A DNA stretch of 64,000 nucleotides from Lachnoanaerobaculum gingivalis (GTDB lineage Bacteria > Bacillota > Clostridia > Lachnospirales > Lachnospiraceae). Shown piece after piece: positions 9,312-17,906 of the stretch; the first letter of the stretch is position 1, and the number at the start of each line of letters is the position of its first letter. The translations under genes were made by a program, and so were the position numbers. The DNA lies in the NCBI RefSeq assembly GCF_003862475.1, contig NZ_RRCO01000003.1, positions 310,001 to 374,000 of the forward strand, in the 5' to 3' direction. The notes beneath the pieces are model-generated. The model worked only from the letters and a program-made list of their open reading frames with translations, ran no database searches and was not told the origin of the DNA.

Positions 9312-9783
9312 AATACAAAAACTGCCAAAATATATCTCATATCCTGACAGTTATACTTACATGGCCTTCTTTATTTTTCAATATGTTAGGTATCAATGAG
9401 CGGCTACCTAGTAAGCCTTTACTGTGACACTTCTTTCATTGATACTTAACAGTTATAAACCATTCTTTATTTGATTTTTTACATAGAGTCAGACGGTTTT
9501 TATGCAATATATAAAAACCTATCTGTCTGCAACTTATATATTCGCTACAACCTGCGTGGGCTTTGCTTTAAGTAGTATTTTTATATATTTTTGTATGTAA
9601 AAATCGTATTTGGGATCTTCAGATTGAATAATCATTTAGAATACTATGATTTCCTGTTCTACAGATTGACAGGTTTATTTCATAGAAATTGAATTTTAGA
9701 ATTTTAACTTTTATATTGGGGACTTTGATGGCTAAACTATCATTTATAAAAGTTATTTATAAATTTCTCCTTTCTCCGTCTTT
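9312..9783 (-). ncRNA. Candidate large structured non-coding RNA, about 470 nt
   Basis: The 744-base gap between the DUF1722 gene and the subtilase has no credible reading frame but a complete transcription unit on the minus strand: promoter at 9790-9818, intrinsic terminator at 9317-9351, and four strong hairpins between them. The arms are 9706-9715 with 9745-9754 (10 perfect pairs); 9644-9649 with 9680-9685 enclosing 9653-9657 with 9669-9673; 9495-9503 with 9511-9519 extended by 9490-9494 with 9525-9529; and 9385-9399 with 9436-9450 (14 of 15). Size, isolation and density of stems recall the large ornate RNAs of Firmicutes (ROOL, GOLLD, OLE class), but no family was recognised. A leader or decayed element cannot be excluded. 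Confidence 0.6.
9317..9351 (-). terminator. Terminator of the candidate structured RNA
   Basis: On the minus strand GACAGT's complement ACTGTC (9346-9351) pairs with GGCAGT (9321-9326), one U-G pair, and is followed by a run of five T. Confidence 0.6.
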
Positions 9784-9789
9784 ACATAA

Positions 9790-9818
9790 ATTATAACCCT
9801 CAAACGCTTTACACGCAA
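9790..9818 (-). promoter_or_regulatory. Promoter of the candidate structured RNA
   Basis: On the minus strand a perfect TATAAT (9790-9795) and TTGCGT (9813-9818) are separated by 17 bases. No open reading frame follows. Predicted start of the transcript is near 9783. Confidence 0.6.
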
Positions 9819-9861
9819 TATGGAATAGTTGTTCGGTCGATATATGGCAAGATAGATTGTG

Positions 9862-9897
9862 TAAAATAAAAAGAGAGCCCTAAACAGCTCTCCTTCT
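9862..9897 (-). terminator. Terminator of the subtilase gene
   Basis: On the minus strand GAGAGC and GCTCTC form a stem directly followed by TTTTTATTTT, just after the stop codon of the subtilase gene at 9902. It separates that operon from the structured RNA. Confidence 0.8.
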
Positions 9898-9901
9898 TCT
9901 A

Positions 9902-12900
9902 CTAATTATTTTTTGCTCTATAGATGTATATGGTCTTTTCAGATTTATTTCCGGCAAGATCTATGGCACTTATTTTTATACTGTTTTGCCCCTCGTTTAG
10001 CGGAACTTCTATTTGTGTAACTATCTGCGTAGTATTACCGTCTTTACCTTCAATATAAGAAATTGAGGTTTTATCATCAGTACCTATAAGTGAGTCTCCG
10101 TTATAAAGATTTAATTTAAATGAATTATCACGTGAGCGAATCTTTATTTTTACCATATCGGAATCAAGTTCTCTTTCATATACCTTATAATCAATAAAAG
10201 GATTTATCTTATCGTAGAACAATCTTCTTACCATACTTGCCGATTTTCCGTTTTTAGTACTTACCTCAACTTTTATATTAACATTAAATGCTTCAAGCTT
10301 CAGTTTACTTTCAAAAGAATAGGCCTCGCCCTTATATATTACATTTCCATTTTTTCTATAGATAATATTGCTTTTTACAAAATCCTCTTTTCCTATATTT
10401 ATTGGACTTGAAAGTTCATTTCCGTCATTATCTACAAGCTTTATTTGCACACTTTCTACACTGTCATCCTCGTCCACATATCCTACAAAACCTGATACAT
10501 CTATCTGCTTCTCTTCACCTTCTGTATTGCCAAGTACATCAAAAAACTCAGGTGTTTTAAGGAATACTGCAGGATAGGGTTTCTTTTCTGCATTTGACGC
10601 AGTAGCATTATTAATTGTGATATCTGTAATACCTGCTTCTTCCATGCTCTCATGAGTATTTTGCATAGGCTTTCCGTCTCTAAATACTGTTGTAATATCA
10701 AAGCTTGTTTCAATAGGATTTATTGTAAATTCATAGTAAAGCTTGTCCTCATCATATTTAAAATTGTATTTTTTTGATATTTCGGAATTTACTTTATTAT
10801 CCAAAATAATATTTTCTTCGATATTATCATGTTTCAAAGTAAGTTTATGCAAATGTGACTCTTCATCCGCCAGCTTTATCCTAATCACCGCTTCCTTTTC
10901 TATCAGACTGTAAGTCATATCATCAAGCTTTATATCGTTTACATAAACGCTTGCATTTTTATTGCTTATATAGTCAAAAAAGTTAAGGAAATTAATTTGA
11001 TTATAATTGCCTTCTCTGACCTCTGAAAGCGTGGTCCTGCTTTTATTATCCATATAGTCAACGGCATCTATTATAAGATCTGAAGTATCTGTGAAATACG
11101 GACAATGTACTTCAATATTTGAATTTCTGTAACCGTTGGTATAAACATATACTTCCCCCCTTGCAGTTGGGCTGTCAGGTACTGCTTCCAAAGGTATATT
11201 CAGCTTGCCGTCTTCAACTTTTACAAGCTCTTTTCCATCCTTCATAGGCTCATCTTGGAATCTTATAACAAAGGATTTTCCATACCTTATACTTGTATCG
11301 GCCTTATCATCCTGTGTATATCTTATTGACTGCAAATATACATTCTCTATACCTATGCCCTTGTCATGAACATTAAATACTATCTCCTTCATATTGCCGT
11401 CAATATCATTTACCTGCACTTCATCAGCGGTACTTAGATTAGGAGCCATGCTGTCCACACGTACAGGGAATTTATAGACCTGTTCTCCGTTGCCTCCTAC
11501 ATTATTAGTATTAAGCTTTGCCTTTATACAATATATATACTCGGCACCGTCCTCTGCAATTCCTTCGCCAATTTTCCCGTCCCATACCGACTCCGGCATA
11601 AACTTAAAGCTTTTATTGACTGAAAGTCTGCTAAGCTTCCTTACCTGCTTTGAAACTCCTAAAACTCTTAAAGTTTCCTCTGTCTTAGCATCAAGTATTG
11701 AATACTCTATCTGCTCCATATTTCTGAGTGGTGCTATTCTTGCCGCCACATCGGGATAGTACTTACTGTTCGGTGAAAAATATATTTCATTATTGTACAG
11801 TGGAAGTTTAAGCATCATACTTGTTCCAAGCATTGAAGAGCTTACTCCCGCATTTTTATTTACAAAAAATTGTACATTTCTTTTTTCACTTCCAAGTTCA
11901 GGAAGCTGAAATGCATCTATAGCTTTTTGTTTGCCCCAATCTCCATAAAATCCGAGGAAAGGTATACTAAGATCTGATATACCATCTTTGTCCTTAAGGC
12001 TTATAAAACCTTCTATAAAGTTGTCCTCTTCAAAGTTTACGGCATCCGAGTAATCCATAGTAAAATCTATACTTGCTGATGAATGTGCTTCCACGCTTAT
12101 CTCTCTGCTTATATTAGACTCATTTGAATGTAATATTTCAGATCTTTGGAGCCTGTATTTACCGTCTGTAGGCTCATAAAGTGCAACCGAATTTATATCA
12201 TAGCTTTTTGTACTGTCTCCAAAGTTTTCAAGACTAAGTCTTACATCAAAACTTTTATCCTTAAGTTCTTTAAGCTCAAGCTTTCCGTCGGCTATATTGT
12301 CATTGGTTCCTTCCGCCCTTACTACTACAGTGGTTTTTAATGCATTTTCAATATTTAGAGCACCGCTTCCCTGTTGTCTTACAAAATAGGGTATATCTTC
12401 AAAAATCCCCTCATCCTTTAAAGGAGTGGCAGTATTCATAAGTAAAAGTTTTATAAATTCAGAACTGTTATCTGTTTGTATATTCTTTGCCTTTATATAT
12501 TGTTTAAGTATAGCTGTAGCTCCGGTTACCTGAGGAGCCGCCATGGAAGTACCGGACATATCCTTATACTTATCGTCTTCAACGCTTGAGTATATATGTC
12601 CTCCAGGAGCGGTTATCTCCGGCTTAATTCTAAGATCGGGAGTGGGCCCCCACGAAGAAAACTTTGAAACACTTCCTGCCGCTACATTGTCGACATCAGT
12701 CATTTCAGTAAATATTTCAGGTCTCAGATTATTATTATAACCGTATTCCTCCATTAACTTATCATAGGTACTTCTTTTTATACGGATACAGGTAAGCTTT
12801 CCCGCATTACCGGGAACTTCAAGATTTCCGCCTATCTGCTCAGCCATGCTCCTGTTATTGTAAAAAACAATGGCGGCAGGTTTTAATTCGGCTATTGCCT

Positions 12901-14332
12901 CAAGCTTATCCCCGAATCCTAAACTGTCCCTTGTGGTAGGAATCTCAAAGAGTACCAGTTTACCTTCTATATTTTCTTTTTTAATAAGCTCTTGCTTAGC
13001 ATTTTTTAAATCAAATATATCCGCACTTATTATCTTTTTCGGATTTTCTCCTTTATGCAAATCCATCTCTTCATTTACATAAGCATCCCAGCTGTCTTTC
13101 CACCTTATGACATACATATGTCTTTTGGTATTTTCCATGGATGCAACTGCTATAGTTCCTTCATTTACAGCAGGATTTGCAATTAAAGCGGTATCATAAT
13201 TCTCTTTTAAAGGTTCTACATTATTTATATTTCCGGAAGTAATATTTCCGTCATTACCGGCAGCTACCGAAATTACTATTCCGGCTTTTCTTGCCTTTTC
13301 TATAACTTCATTTTCCGGATAAGCTCTGTTCTCCATTGAAAATCCGGCTGCCGTTCCCAGGCTTAAGTTTATTACATCAGCCTTTAATGTTATAGCATCA
13401 TCCAAGGCCTTCAACCAAATATCGGTAAATGTTGTAGGATACTCAAGGTCATCTGAAAACACCTTAAGTGCAAGTATTTGTGCATTAGGCGCTACTCCGA
13501 AAATACTGTTTTCGACATCATTGGCTGCAGCTATTCCAGATACATGCATACCGTGCATTACACCGAAACTGTTACGTAAGTTCTTATTAAAATCATAATA
13601 ATTATAGCCATAAGGTACTTTATCCGAATAATAAGAGCCCTTTAATCCGTTTTCAGCTATTATCTTTTCTATATCTGCCTTTGTATACATAGGATGTACC
13701 GATTCATCCAGTCTAAGTGCTTTATGTCTGTAATCTATACCTGAGTCTATTACTGCAATAACGCTGCCCTCGCCCTTGTAGCCAAGCGTATTCCACGCAT
13801 ATCCCGAACCTATTATACTGTTTGAAGACTTAAGATAAGGTCTTTGAAACTCCTGTGATACATACACGCTTTTTACTCCGGGAAGCGCTTCTATTTTTTC
13901 TATTTCAGTCGCATCGGCACTTAATGATATACCGTTAAATACTGTATCATAGTGCCTTATCTCCTTAAAATCCGCCTTTATATCCTCATTTTTTATATCT
14001 GTTACAAGCTTGTCCTGATCTTCTTTCAACTCCTGCTTTTTTTCATCTATAAAGGAATCATCCAGTTTATCATAGTCCATATCTTTATTTATGGCTTCTT
14101 CTATCAAGGAGTCCTTATCAAGCTCTATTATAAGCCTAAGCTCTTTTGGCTTATCTTCATTTTTTTCGGCATCTATATCAGCCGAATTTAATTTTTTATC
14201 TGCCTCTTTTACATACTCTGAAACTCTATCCCCGTTATTTTGTGCCGCAAATCCCGGCTTAGCTGTAGAAACCAAGGGATTTATAAGAAGTACGGCACAA
14301 AACAAGGCAAGTTTTTTACTTATTCTATTCAT
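9902..14332 (-). CDS. Secreted subtilase (S8) of the C5a peptidase/lactocepin type
   Basis: Large extracellular serine endoprotease, 1476 residues. Visible parts: signal peptide (1-30), an inhibitor-I9-like propeptide (about 64-162), an S8 catalytic domain with Asp196 (VIDSG), His260 (HGMHVSG), Asn360 and Ser596 (SGTSMAAP), a protease-associated insert (about 430-530), then a long beta-rich tail with Fn3-like and Ig-like segments ending near residue 1470. The HGMHVSG form and PA insert are typical of streptococcal C5a peptidase and lactococcal cell-envelope proteinases. No LPXTG sorting signal or membrane tail is visible, so attachment may depend on another protein, perhaps the SLH-like protein encoded 8 bases upstream. 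All catalytic residues are intact. The substrate is unknown. Confidence 0.9.
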   Translation of the reverse strand: MNRISKKLALFCAVLLINPLVSTAKPGFAAQNNGDRVSEYVKEADKKLNSADIDAEKNEDKPKELRLIIELDKDSLIEEAINKDMDYDKLDDSFIDEKKQELKEDQDKLVTDIKNEDIKADFKEIRHYDTVFNGISLSADATEIEKIEALPGVKSVYVSQEFQRPYLKSSNSIIGSGYAWNTLGYKGEGSVIAVIDSGIDYRHKALRLDESVHPMYTKADIEKIIAENGLKGSYYSDKVPYGYNYYDFNKNLRNSFGVMHGMHVSGIAAANDVENSIFGVAPNAQILALKVFSDDLEYPTTFTDIWLKALDDAITLKADVINLSLGTAAGFSMENRAYPENEVIEKARKAGIVISVAAGNDGNITSGNINNVEPLKENYDTALIANPAVNEGTIAVASMENTKRHMYVIRWKDSWDAYVNEEMDLHKGENPKKIISADIFDLKNAKQELIKKENIEGKLVLFEIPTTRDSLGFGDKLEAIAELKPAAIVFYNNRSMAEQIGGNLEVPGNAGKLTCIRIKRSTYDKLMEEYGYNNNLRPEIFTEMTDVDNVAAGSVSKFSSWGPTPDLRIKPEITAPGGHIYSSVEDDKYKDMSGTSMAAPQVTGATAILKQYIKAKNIQTDNSSEFIKLLLMNTATPLKDEGIFEDIPYFVRQQGSGALNIENALKTTVVVRAEGTNDNIADGKLELKELKDKSFDVRLSLENFGDSTKSYDINSVALYEPTDGKYRLQRSEILHSNESNISREISVEAHSSASIDFTMDYSDAVNFEEDNFIEGFISLKDKDGISDLSIPFLGFYGDWGKQKAIDAFQLPELGSEKRNVQFFVNKNAGVSSSMLGTSMMLKLPLYNNEIYFSPNSKYYPDVAARIAPLRNMEQIEYSILDAKTEETLRVLGVSKQVRKLSRLSVNKSFKFMPESVWDGKIGEGIAEDGAEYIYCIKAKLNTNNVGGNGEQVYKFPVRVDSMAPNLSTADEVQVNDIDGNMKEIVFNVHDKGIGIENVYLQSIRYTQDDKADTSIRYGKSFVIRFQDEPMKDGKELVKVEDGKLNIPLEAVPDSPTARGEVYVYTNGYRNSNIEVHCPYFTDTSDLIIDAVDYMDNKSRTTLSEVREGNYNQINFLNFFDYISNKNASVYVNDIKLDDMTYSLIEKEAVIRIKLADEESHLHKLTLKHDNIEENIILDNKVNSEISKKYNFKYDEDKLYYEFTINPIETSFDITTVFRDGKPMQNTHESMEEAGITDITINNATASNAEKKPYPAVFLKTPEFFDVLGNTEGEEKQIDVSGFVGYVDEDDSVESVQIKLVDNDGNELSSPINIGKEDFVKSNIIYRKNGNVIYKGEAYSFESKLKLEAFNVNIKVEVSTKNGKSASMVRRLFYDKINPFIDYKVYERELDSDMVKIKIRSRDNSFKLNLYNGDSLIGTDDKTSISYIEGKDGNTTQIVTQIEVPLNEGQNSIKISAIDLAGNKSEKTIYIYRAKNN

Positions 14333-14339
14333 AACTCAC

Positions 14340-15764
14340 CTATTCTATAATTATTTTAACTATAAATTTTACCTTACCATAGTTCTTGTCATTGATTACA
14401 AGATCCTCTAAGCTGCTTACAGCAAGCCGATATTCTCCTTTTTGAGAGTTTTTTACCTGCTGAAGACTATCACCTTCCCACTTTACATTAAGCTTTACTC
14501 CGTTATTTTCTCCGCTTAATTTAAGCCCTATAAGTGCTTTGTCTTCAAGGTTCACTCCTTGAGCGGCTTTATATTTTAATGTTTTATCGGCATATAAATG
14601 TTCATTCAGTACTATAAAGTCTTCACTCAAATTTTGTGTTGCACTGTTTTTGTCACCTTCATTATGAGCACCTTCATTTACTTTGGGAGGGACTTCGCTT
14701 TGAGTTTTCTTATTTTCAGTAATCTTTCCGGTACCGGTCTTCTCCTCCGGCTTAACTATATCCTTGTCTTGAGGTGTTGCTTTTTCTTCAGTTTCTTTAT
14801 CACTTTGAGATTTATTTTCTTTTTGACTGTTGTTTCCAAAATAACTGCCTGATGAACTGTGACTTCTACTTCCCTTTATTATCTTCTTAACCGGCTTTCT
14901 ACCTTCAGGTTTATACTCCTCCGGATTTGGCAAAGGTACTACCTTCCCGTCAGATCCCAAACTTGTATAGGTAATATTTTTACCGAGGCTTTTTGCCGAT
15001 TGTAACTTTGAGTTTGAAAGTTGCACCTCAAAGTTTTGACTTCCTGCGGCAATATAGATTTTACTTATATCTGAATTCATTATTCTTAATTTTCCGTTAC
15101 TCGCCTTTTGGTTTATAAGTATCGGATTATGTATTTTAATATTTTCTATAACGGCATCATTGGTATTGACAACTATAAAAGCCTTTGACTTATTGTTTTC
15201 ATCCACCTTGAAATTTTGAGAGGTATTGATAACCGTAAGGAAAAGCTCTTTAATTACATTCCTTAACTCACCTCTGTTTAACACTTTATCCGGCTCAAAG
15301 TTCTTATCTTTTCCTTCAATAACACCAAGGTTCTCCAATTCTTTTATATAGCCTCTTGACCATGACTGCAATTTCTCATCATCAATAAAAGCTGTTTTTC
15401 CCTCAGCCGCTCCAATGCCTATATACCTTGCAAGTAGGTAATAGACTTCTTCCTTTTTAGGACTTTCATAAAGATTGGCAAATGATACATGCTCATCTAT
15501 TATATTTAGTCCTTTTAATTTCTCTGCAGAGCTTTTAATATACTCTTCATCCGCATTTGCGTAATTTCCTATGTCCGCTATGTCGGATCCCAAGTTACCT
15601 GAAAGCTTTTCAAGTAATATAATCAAGTCTTTTTTGCTGATATTTACTTCGTTATCCATATATTTTTTTTGCTCCGCTTTTGCAATTGGAGCATTAAAAA
15701 ATAATTGAATACATATAGCTATACTTAACAACAAAGTAAATTTTATTGCTTTTTTCATACTCAT
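14340..15764 (-). CDS. Secreted SLH-like surface protein
   Basis: Exported protein of 474 residues with a signal peptide ending near residue 30 (PIAKA). Residues 38-180 contain two or three S-layer-homology-like units, seen as repeated LLARYIG and WSRGYIKELENLGVIEG type helices with the GELRNVIKEL end. A beta-rich stretch follows (about 185-275), then a long Lys/Ser/Glu-rich linker (285-375) and a compact C-terminal domain (about 380-474). SLH units bind pyruvylated wall polymers in related bacteria. It is the first gene of a two-gene unit with the subtilase and may anchor or present it, which is inference from position. Start supported by AGGAG six bases upstream. Confidence 0.65.
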   Translation of the reverse strand: MSMKKAIKFTLLLSIAICIQLFFNAPIAKAEQKKYMDNEVNISKKDLIILLEKLSGNLGSDIADIGNYANADEEYIKSSAEKLKGLNIIDEHVSFANLYESPKKEEVYYLLARYIGIGAAEGKTAFIDDEKLQSWSRGYIKELENLGVIEGKDKNFEPDKVLNRGELRNVIKELFLTVINTSQNFKVDENNKSKAFIVVNTNDAVIENIKIHNPILINQKASNGKLRIMNSDISKIYIAAGSQNFEVQLSNSKLQSAKSLGKNITYTSLGSDGKVVPLPNPEEYKPEGRKPVKKIIKGSRSHSSSGSYFGNNSQKENKSQSDKETEEKATPQDKDIVKPEEKTGTGKITENKKTQSEVPPKVNEGAHNEGDKNSATQNLSEDFIVLNEHLYADKTLKYKAAQGVNLEDKALIGLKLSGENNGVKLNVKWEGDSLQQVKNSQKGEYRLAVSSLEDLVINDKNYGKVKFIVKIIIE

Positions 15765-15894
15765 TTGTTTCTCCTAATTTTATTCTAAAGTGTTGTATCT
15801 TCTGAATTTGTCCGGACATAAAAAGATAAATCACTTTAATTTTTTTAATCGCACTTATTGGCTAAACAATATCTATATATACATATAGTAGTAA

Positions 15895-15922
15895 ATTATA
15901 GCAGAAAAATGTGAAATGTAAA
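15895..15922 (-). promoter_or_regulatory. Promoter of the SLH protein-subtilase operon
   Basis: On the minus strand TTTACA (15917-15922), a 16-base spacer ending in TGC, and a perfect TATAAT (15895-15900). The leader of about 125 bases contains no clear riboswitch. Confidence 0.65.
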
Positions 15923-15962
15923 TAATATGCATATTTTTTCGAAAAAAATTAATCTCTACATA

Positions 15963-16018
15963 AAAAAATATCCCGACAAATACAAGGCATATTGTCCTTG
16001 TGACTTTGTCAGGATATC
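15963..16018 (-). terminator. Terminator of queT
   Basis: A long hairpin: ATATCC pairs with GGATAT, GACAAA with TTTGTC and ACAAGG with CCTTGT, followed on the minus strand by seven T. It lies 23 bases after the queT stop codon. Confidence 0.8.
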
Positions 16019-16040
16019 TCATTATAAAAAATTTTATTTT

Positions 16041-16550
16041 CTAAACTTTTTGGCTAACCTTGTTCTCGCTTCCGAAAACAAACGAACTTTTCGGTTCAAG
16101 AGCAAGCATCAATAAATTACCTAAAACGCCTACCGCAAGGACTTCTCCTATACCCACTGTAAGCATCATGTAAGGTATCAAATCCGGTAAACCGTAAGCA
16201 TACTTTAATACAAACGGAATAATAATTGCATTTGCAAGTATCGGTGGTACACATACCAACCATTTTGAAATACTTCTGAGTCTGTAGCTTAATATTGCAC
16301 CTATAAGTGTAGCCAATGTTCCGAATATAATATCAGTAAGTGCCGCTCCACCAAGTATATTTGCCAAAAGACATCCTATACTAACTCCGGGTATTGCCGC
16401 CACTGTAAAGAACGGCAGAATACAAAGTGCCTCAGAAATTCTGAACTGGATAGCACCGAAGCTGATAGGGGCAAATGCAAGTGTAAGCACTACATACACT
16501 GCCGCTATGACTGCACTCTGTGCCATCATTTTTGTTGTAATATTTTTCAT
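16041..16550 (-). CDS. queT: Queuosine-precursor (preQ) transporter QueT
   Basis: Integral membrane protein of 169 residues that acts as the substrate-binding (S) component of an energy-coupling-factor uptake system for queuosine precursors. Five or six hydrophobic segments run through the protein, and the family pattern is clear: an N-terminal AAVYVVLTLAFAPISFGAIQFRISEAL block, the ANILGG and DIIFGTLATLIGA blocks, and GIGEVLAVGVLGN near the end. The ECF ATPase and T component are not in this window. A preQ1-I riboswitch sits in its leader and overlaps the ribosome site, which supports the substrate assignment independently. It is transcribed alone between a promoter and a terminator. Confidence 0.92.
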   Translation of the reverse strand: MKNITTKMMAQSAVIAAVYVVLTLAFAPISFGAIQFRISEALCILPFFTVAAIPGVSIGCLLANILGGAALTDIIFGTLATLIGAILSYRLRSISKWLVCVPPILANAIIIPFVLKYAYGLPDLIPYMMLTVGIGEVLAVGVLGNLLMLALEPKSSFVFGSENKVSQKV

Positions 16551-16555
16551 TTTTT

Positions 16556-16598
16556 CTCCTTTAGTTTTGTTTTAGGTGAGGAAGGTCTCGAACTCACC
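16556..16598 (-). promoter_or_regulatory. preQ1 class I riboswitch controlling queT translation
   Basis: Read on the minus strand: P1 stem GGTGAG/CTCACC (16593-16598 with 16575-16580), a 12-base loop beginning TTCGAGACC, then an A-rich tail ending in ACTAAAGGAG. This matches the H-type pseudoknot layout of preQ1-I aptamers. The loop's CCTT (16582-16585) can pair with AAGG of the ribosome site (16558-16561), so ligand binding would hide the Shine-Dalgarno sequence and shut queT. Confidence 0.8.
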
Positions 16599-16611
16599 AA
16601 GTACGCTAGAT

Positions 16612-16640
16612 ACTTTACGGTATTTTAGAAAATAAATCAA
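16612..16640 (-). promoter_or_regulatory. Promoter of queT
   Basis: On the minus strand TTGATT (16635-16640) and TAAAGT (16612-16617) with a 17-base spacer. The predicted transcript starts about eight bases before the riboswitch stem. Confidence 0.55.
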
Positions 16641-16669
16641 GTGTTTTTATAGTATTAATATGTTTTATA

Positions 16670-17839
16670 CTATAAACATGCCTTATAGATTTCAACTATG
16701 TCCTCATTTGTAAGTGCTACAAATGCATCTTTTAAATATCCTCCGATATTTGCATGCTCAGCCATTGCCACAAAATGTTTGTCATCAATACCAAGCTCTG
16801 TAAGAGTCATAGGAATACCTGTCTCTTTAAAGTAATTTTCAAGTGCATCTATTCCCGCAAATGCCAACGCTCTCTCATCATCACCGCTAAGCCCCATTAC
16901 ATTCTTTGCAAATTTTACAAATCTCTCTGTAGCACTTGCATCTTTATTAAGAATATGGCGCATCCATCTTACCGTTAAAATAGCAAGACCTACTCCATGA
17001 GTAATATCATAATATGCAGACAGTTCATGTTCCATTGCATGACATGGCCATCCCGTTTCCTGCTTACCGTATTCCGGTATACCTGAGCAAGCTATGGAAG
17101 AGTTTGCCATAAGATTTGCTCTTGCAGAATAGTTTGTAGGATCTTTGAGTGCTATCTTACAATTTTTCATAACAGACTTTAATATAGTCTCCGATATTCC
17201 GTCCGATAAATCGCTGTCCATTGTTCTTGAAAAATATCCTTCAAATATATGGCTCATTATATCTGCACTGCCTGCAGCTGTTTGATAAGGTGATACTGTA
17301 TAAGTATATGTTGGATCGCATATACTTACTGCAGGATAGGTATATACCGCACCAAGCTTTTCATTTGTGTCAAGATTTGATATTACTCCGCCGGCATCAA
17401 ACTCCGAGCCTGTTGCACTGAGTGTAAGTATATCTACAAGTGGAAGTGCTTTTGCTCTTCTAAAGCTTGTTTTCACCATCTCCCAGAGGTCATCACCCTC
17501 ATAGTAATATCCTACCGCTATTGCCTTTGCACAGTCAATGGTGCTTCCACCACCTACTGCCAAGATCACATCTATATTGTTCTCCTTGCAAAGTTTTACG
17601 CCTCGTTTTACTGAAGTTATCCTTGGGTTCGGCTCAATTCCGTCACATTCGGTGATATTGAAATTATTCTCCTTTAAAATCTTTATCACTTCATCATAAA
17701 GCCCCATCTTCTTGATTGAGCCGCCGCCAAGGACGAACAAAACATTTTTACCGAACGGCTCCAATGATTTTGCCAATCTTTTTATCTGTCCCTCTCCAAA
17801 ATACAATTTTGTAGGAATATCGTGTTTAAAACTAAGCAT
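16670..17839 (-). CDS. Iron-containing alcohol dehydrogenase (butanol dehydrogenase type)
   Basis: NAD(P)H-dependent alcohol/aldehyde oxidoreductase of the Fe-ADH family, 389 residues from the chosen start. The nucleotide-binding region shows VLFVLGGGSIKK and ILAVGGGSTIDCAK; the metal ligands are in DIMSHIFEGYF and the later WPCHAMEHELSAYYDITHG segment. It is closest to the YqhD/BdhA group, which reduces aldehydes and butyraldehyde. The ATG at 17839 has GGAGG six bases upstream; an earlier in-frame start at 17893 would add 18 residues that do not resemble the family. Physiological substrate unknown. It sits between queT and lon with no evident shared role. Confidence 0.88.
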   Translation of the reverse strand: MLSFKHDIPTKLYFGEGQIKRLAKSLEPFGKNVLFVLGGGSIKKMGLYDEVIKILKENNFNITECDGIEPNPRITSVKRGVKLCKENNIDVILAVGGGSTIDCAKAIAVGYYYEGDDLWEMVKTSFRRAKALPLVDILTLSATGSEFDAGGVISNLDTNEKLGAVYTYPAVSICDPTYTYTVSPYQTAAGSADIMSHIFEGYFSRTMDSDLSDGISETILKSVMKNCKIALKDPTNYSARANLMANSSIACSGIPEYGKQETGWPCHAMEHELSAYYDITHGVGLAILTVRWMRHILNKDASATERFVKFAKNVMGLSGDDERALAFAGIDALENYFKETGIPMTLTELGIDDKHFVAMAEHANIGGYLKDAFVALTNEDIVEIYKACL

Positions 17840-17906
17840 GTTGTACCTCCACTTTTCACATGCGCAAACCGGGAATTTTATTTCCAAAATCACTGCAATA
17901 TTAGCT

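Noticed and set aside
9361-9460. Insertion-sequence end suggested by the 15-base inverted repeat at 9385-9450
   Set aside because: The arms are only 36 bases apart, enclose no transposase, and no target duplication was seen; an RNA stem explains it better.
9312-9783. CRISPR repeats or tracrRNA in the gene-free stretch before the subtilase
   Set aside because: Inverted repeats are present but no direct repeat array and no cas gene in the window.
17221-17655. Plus-strand frames of 60-70 codons inside the alcohol dehydrogenase and lon genes
   Set aside because: Antisense shadows of clear conserved genes; no ribosome sites or conserved motifs.
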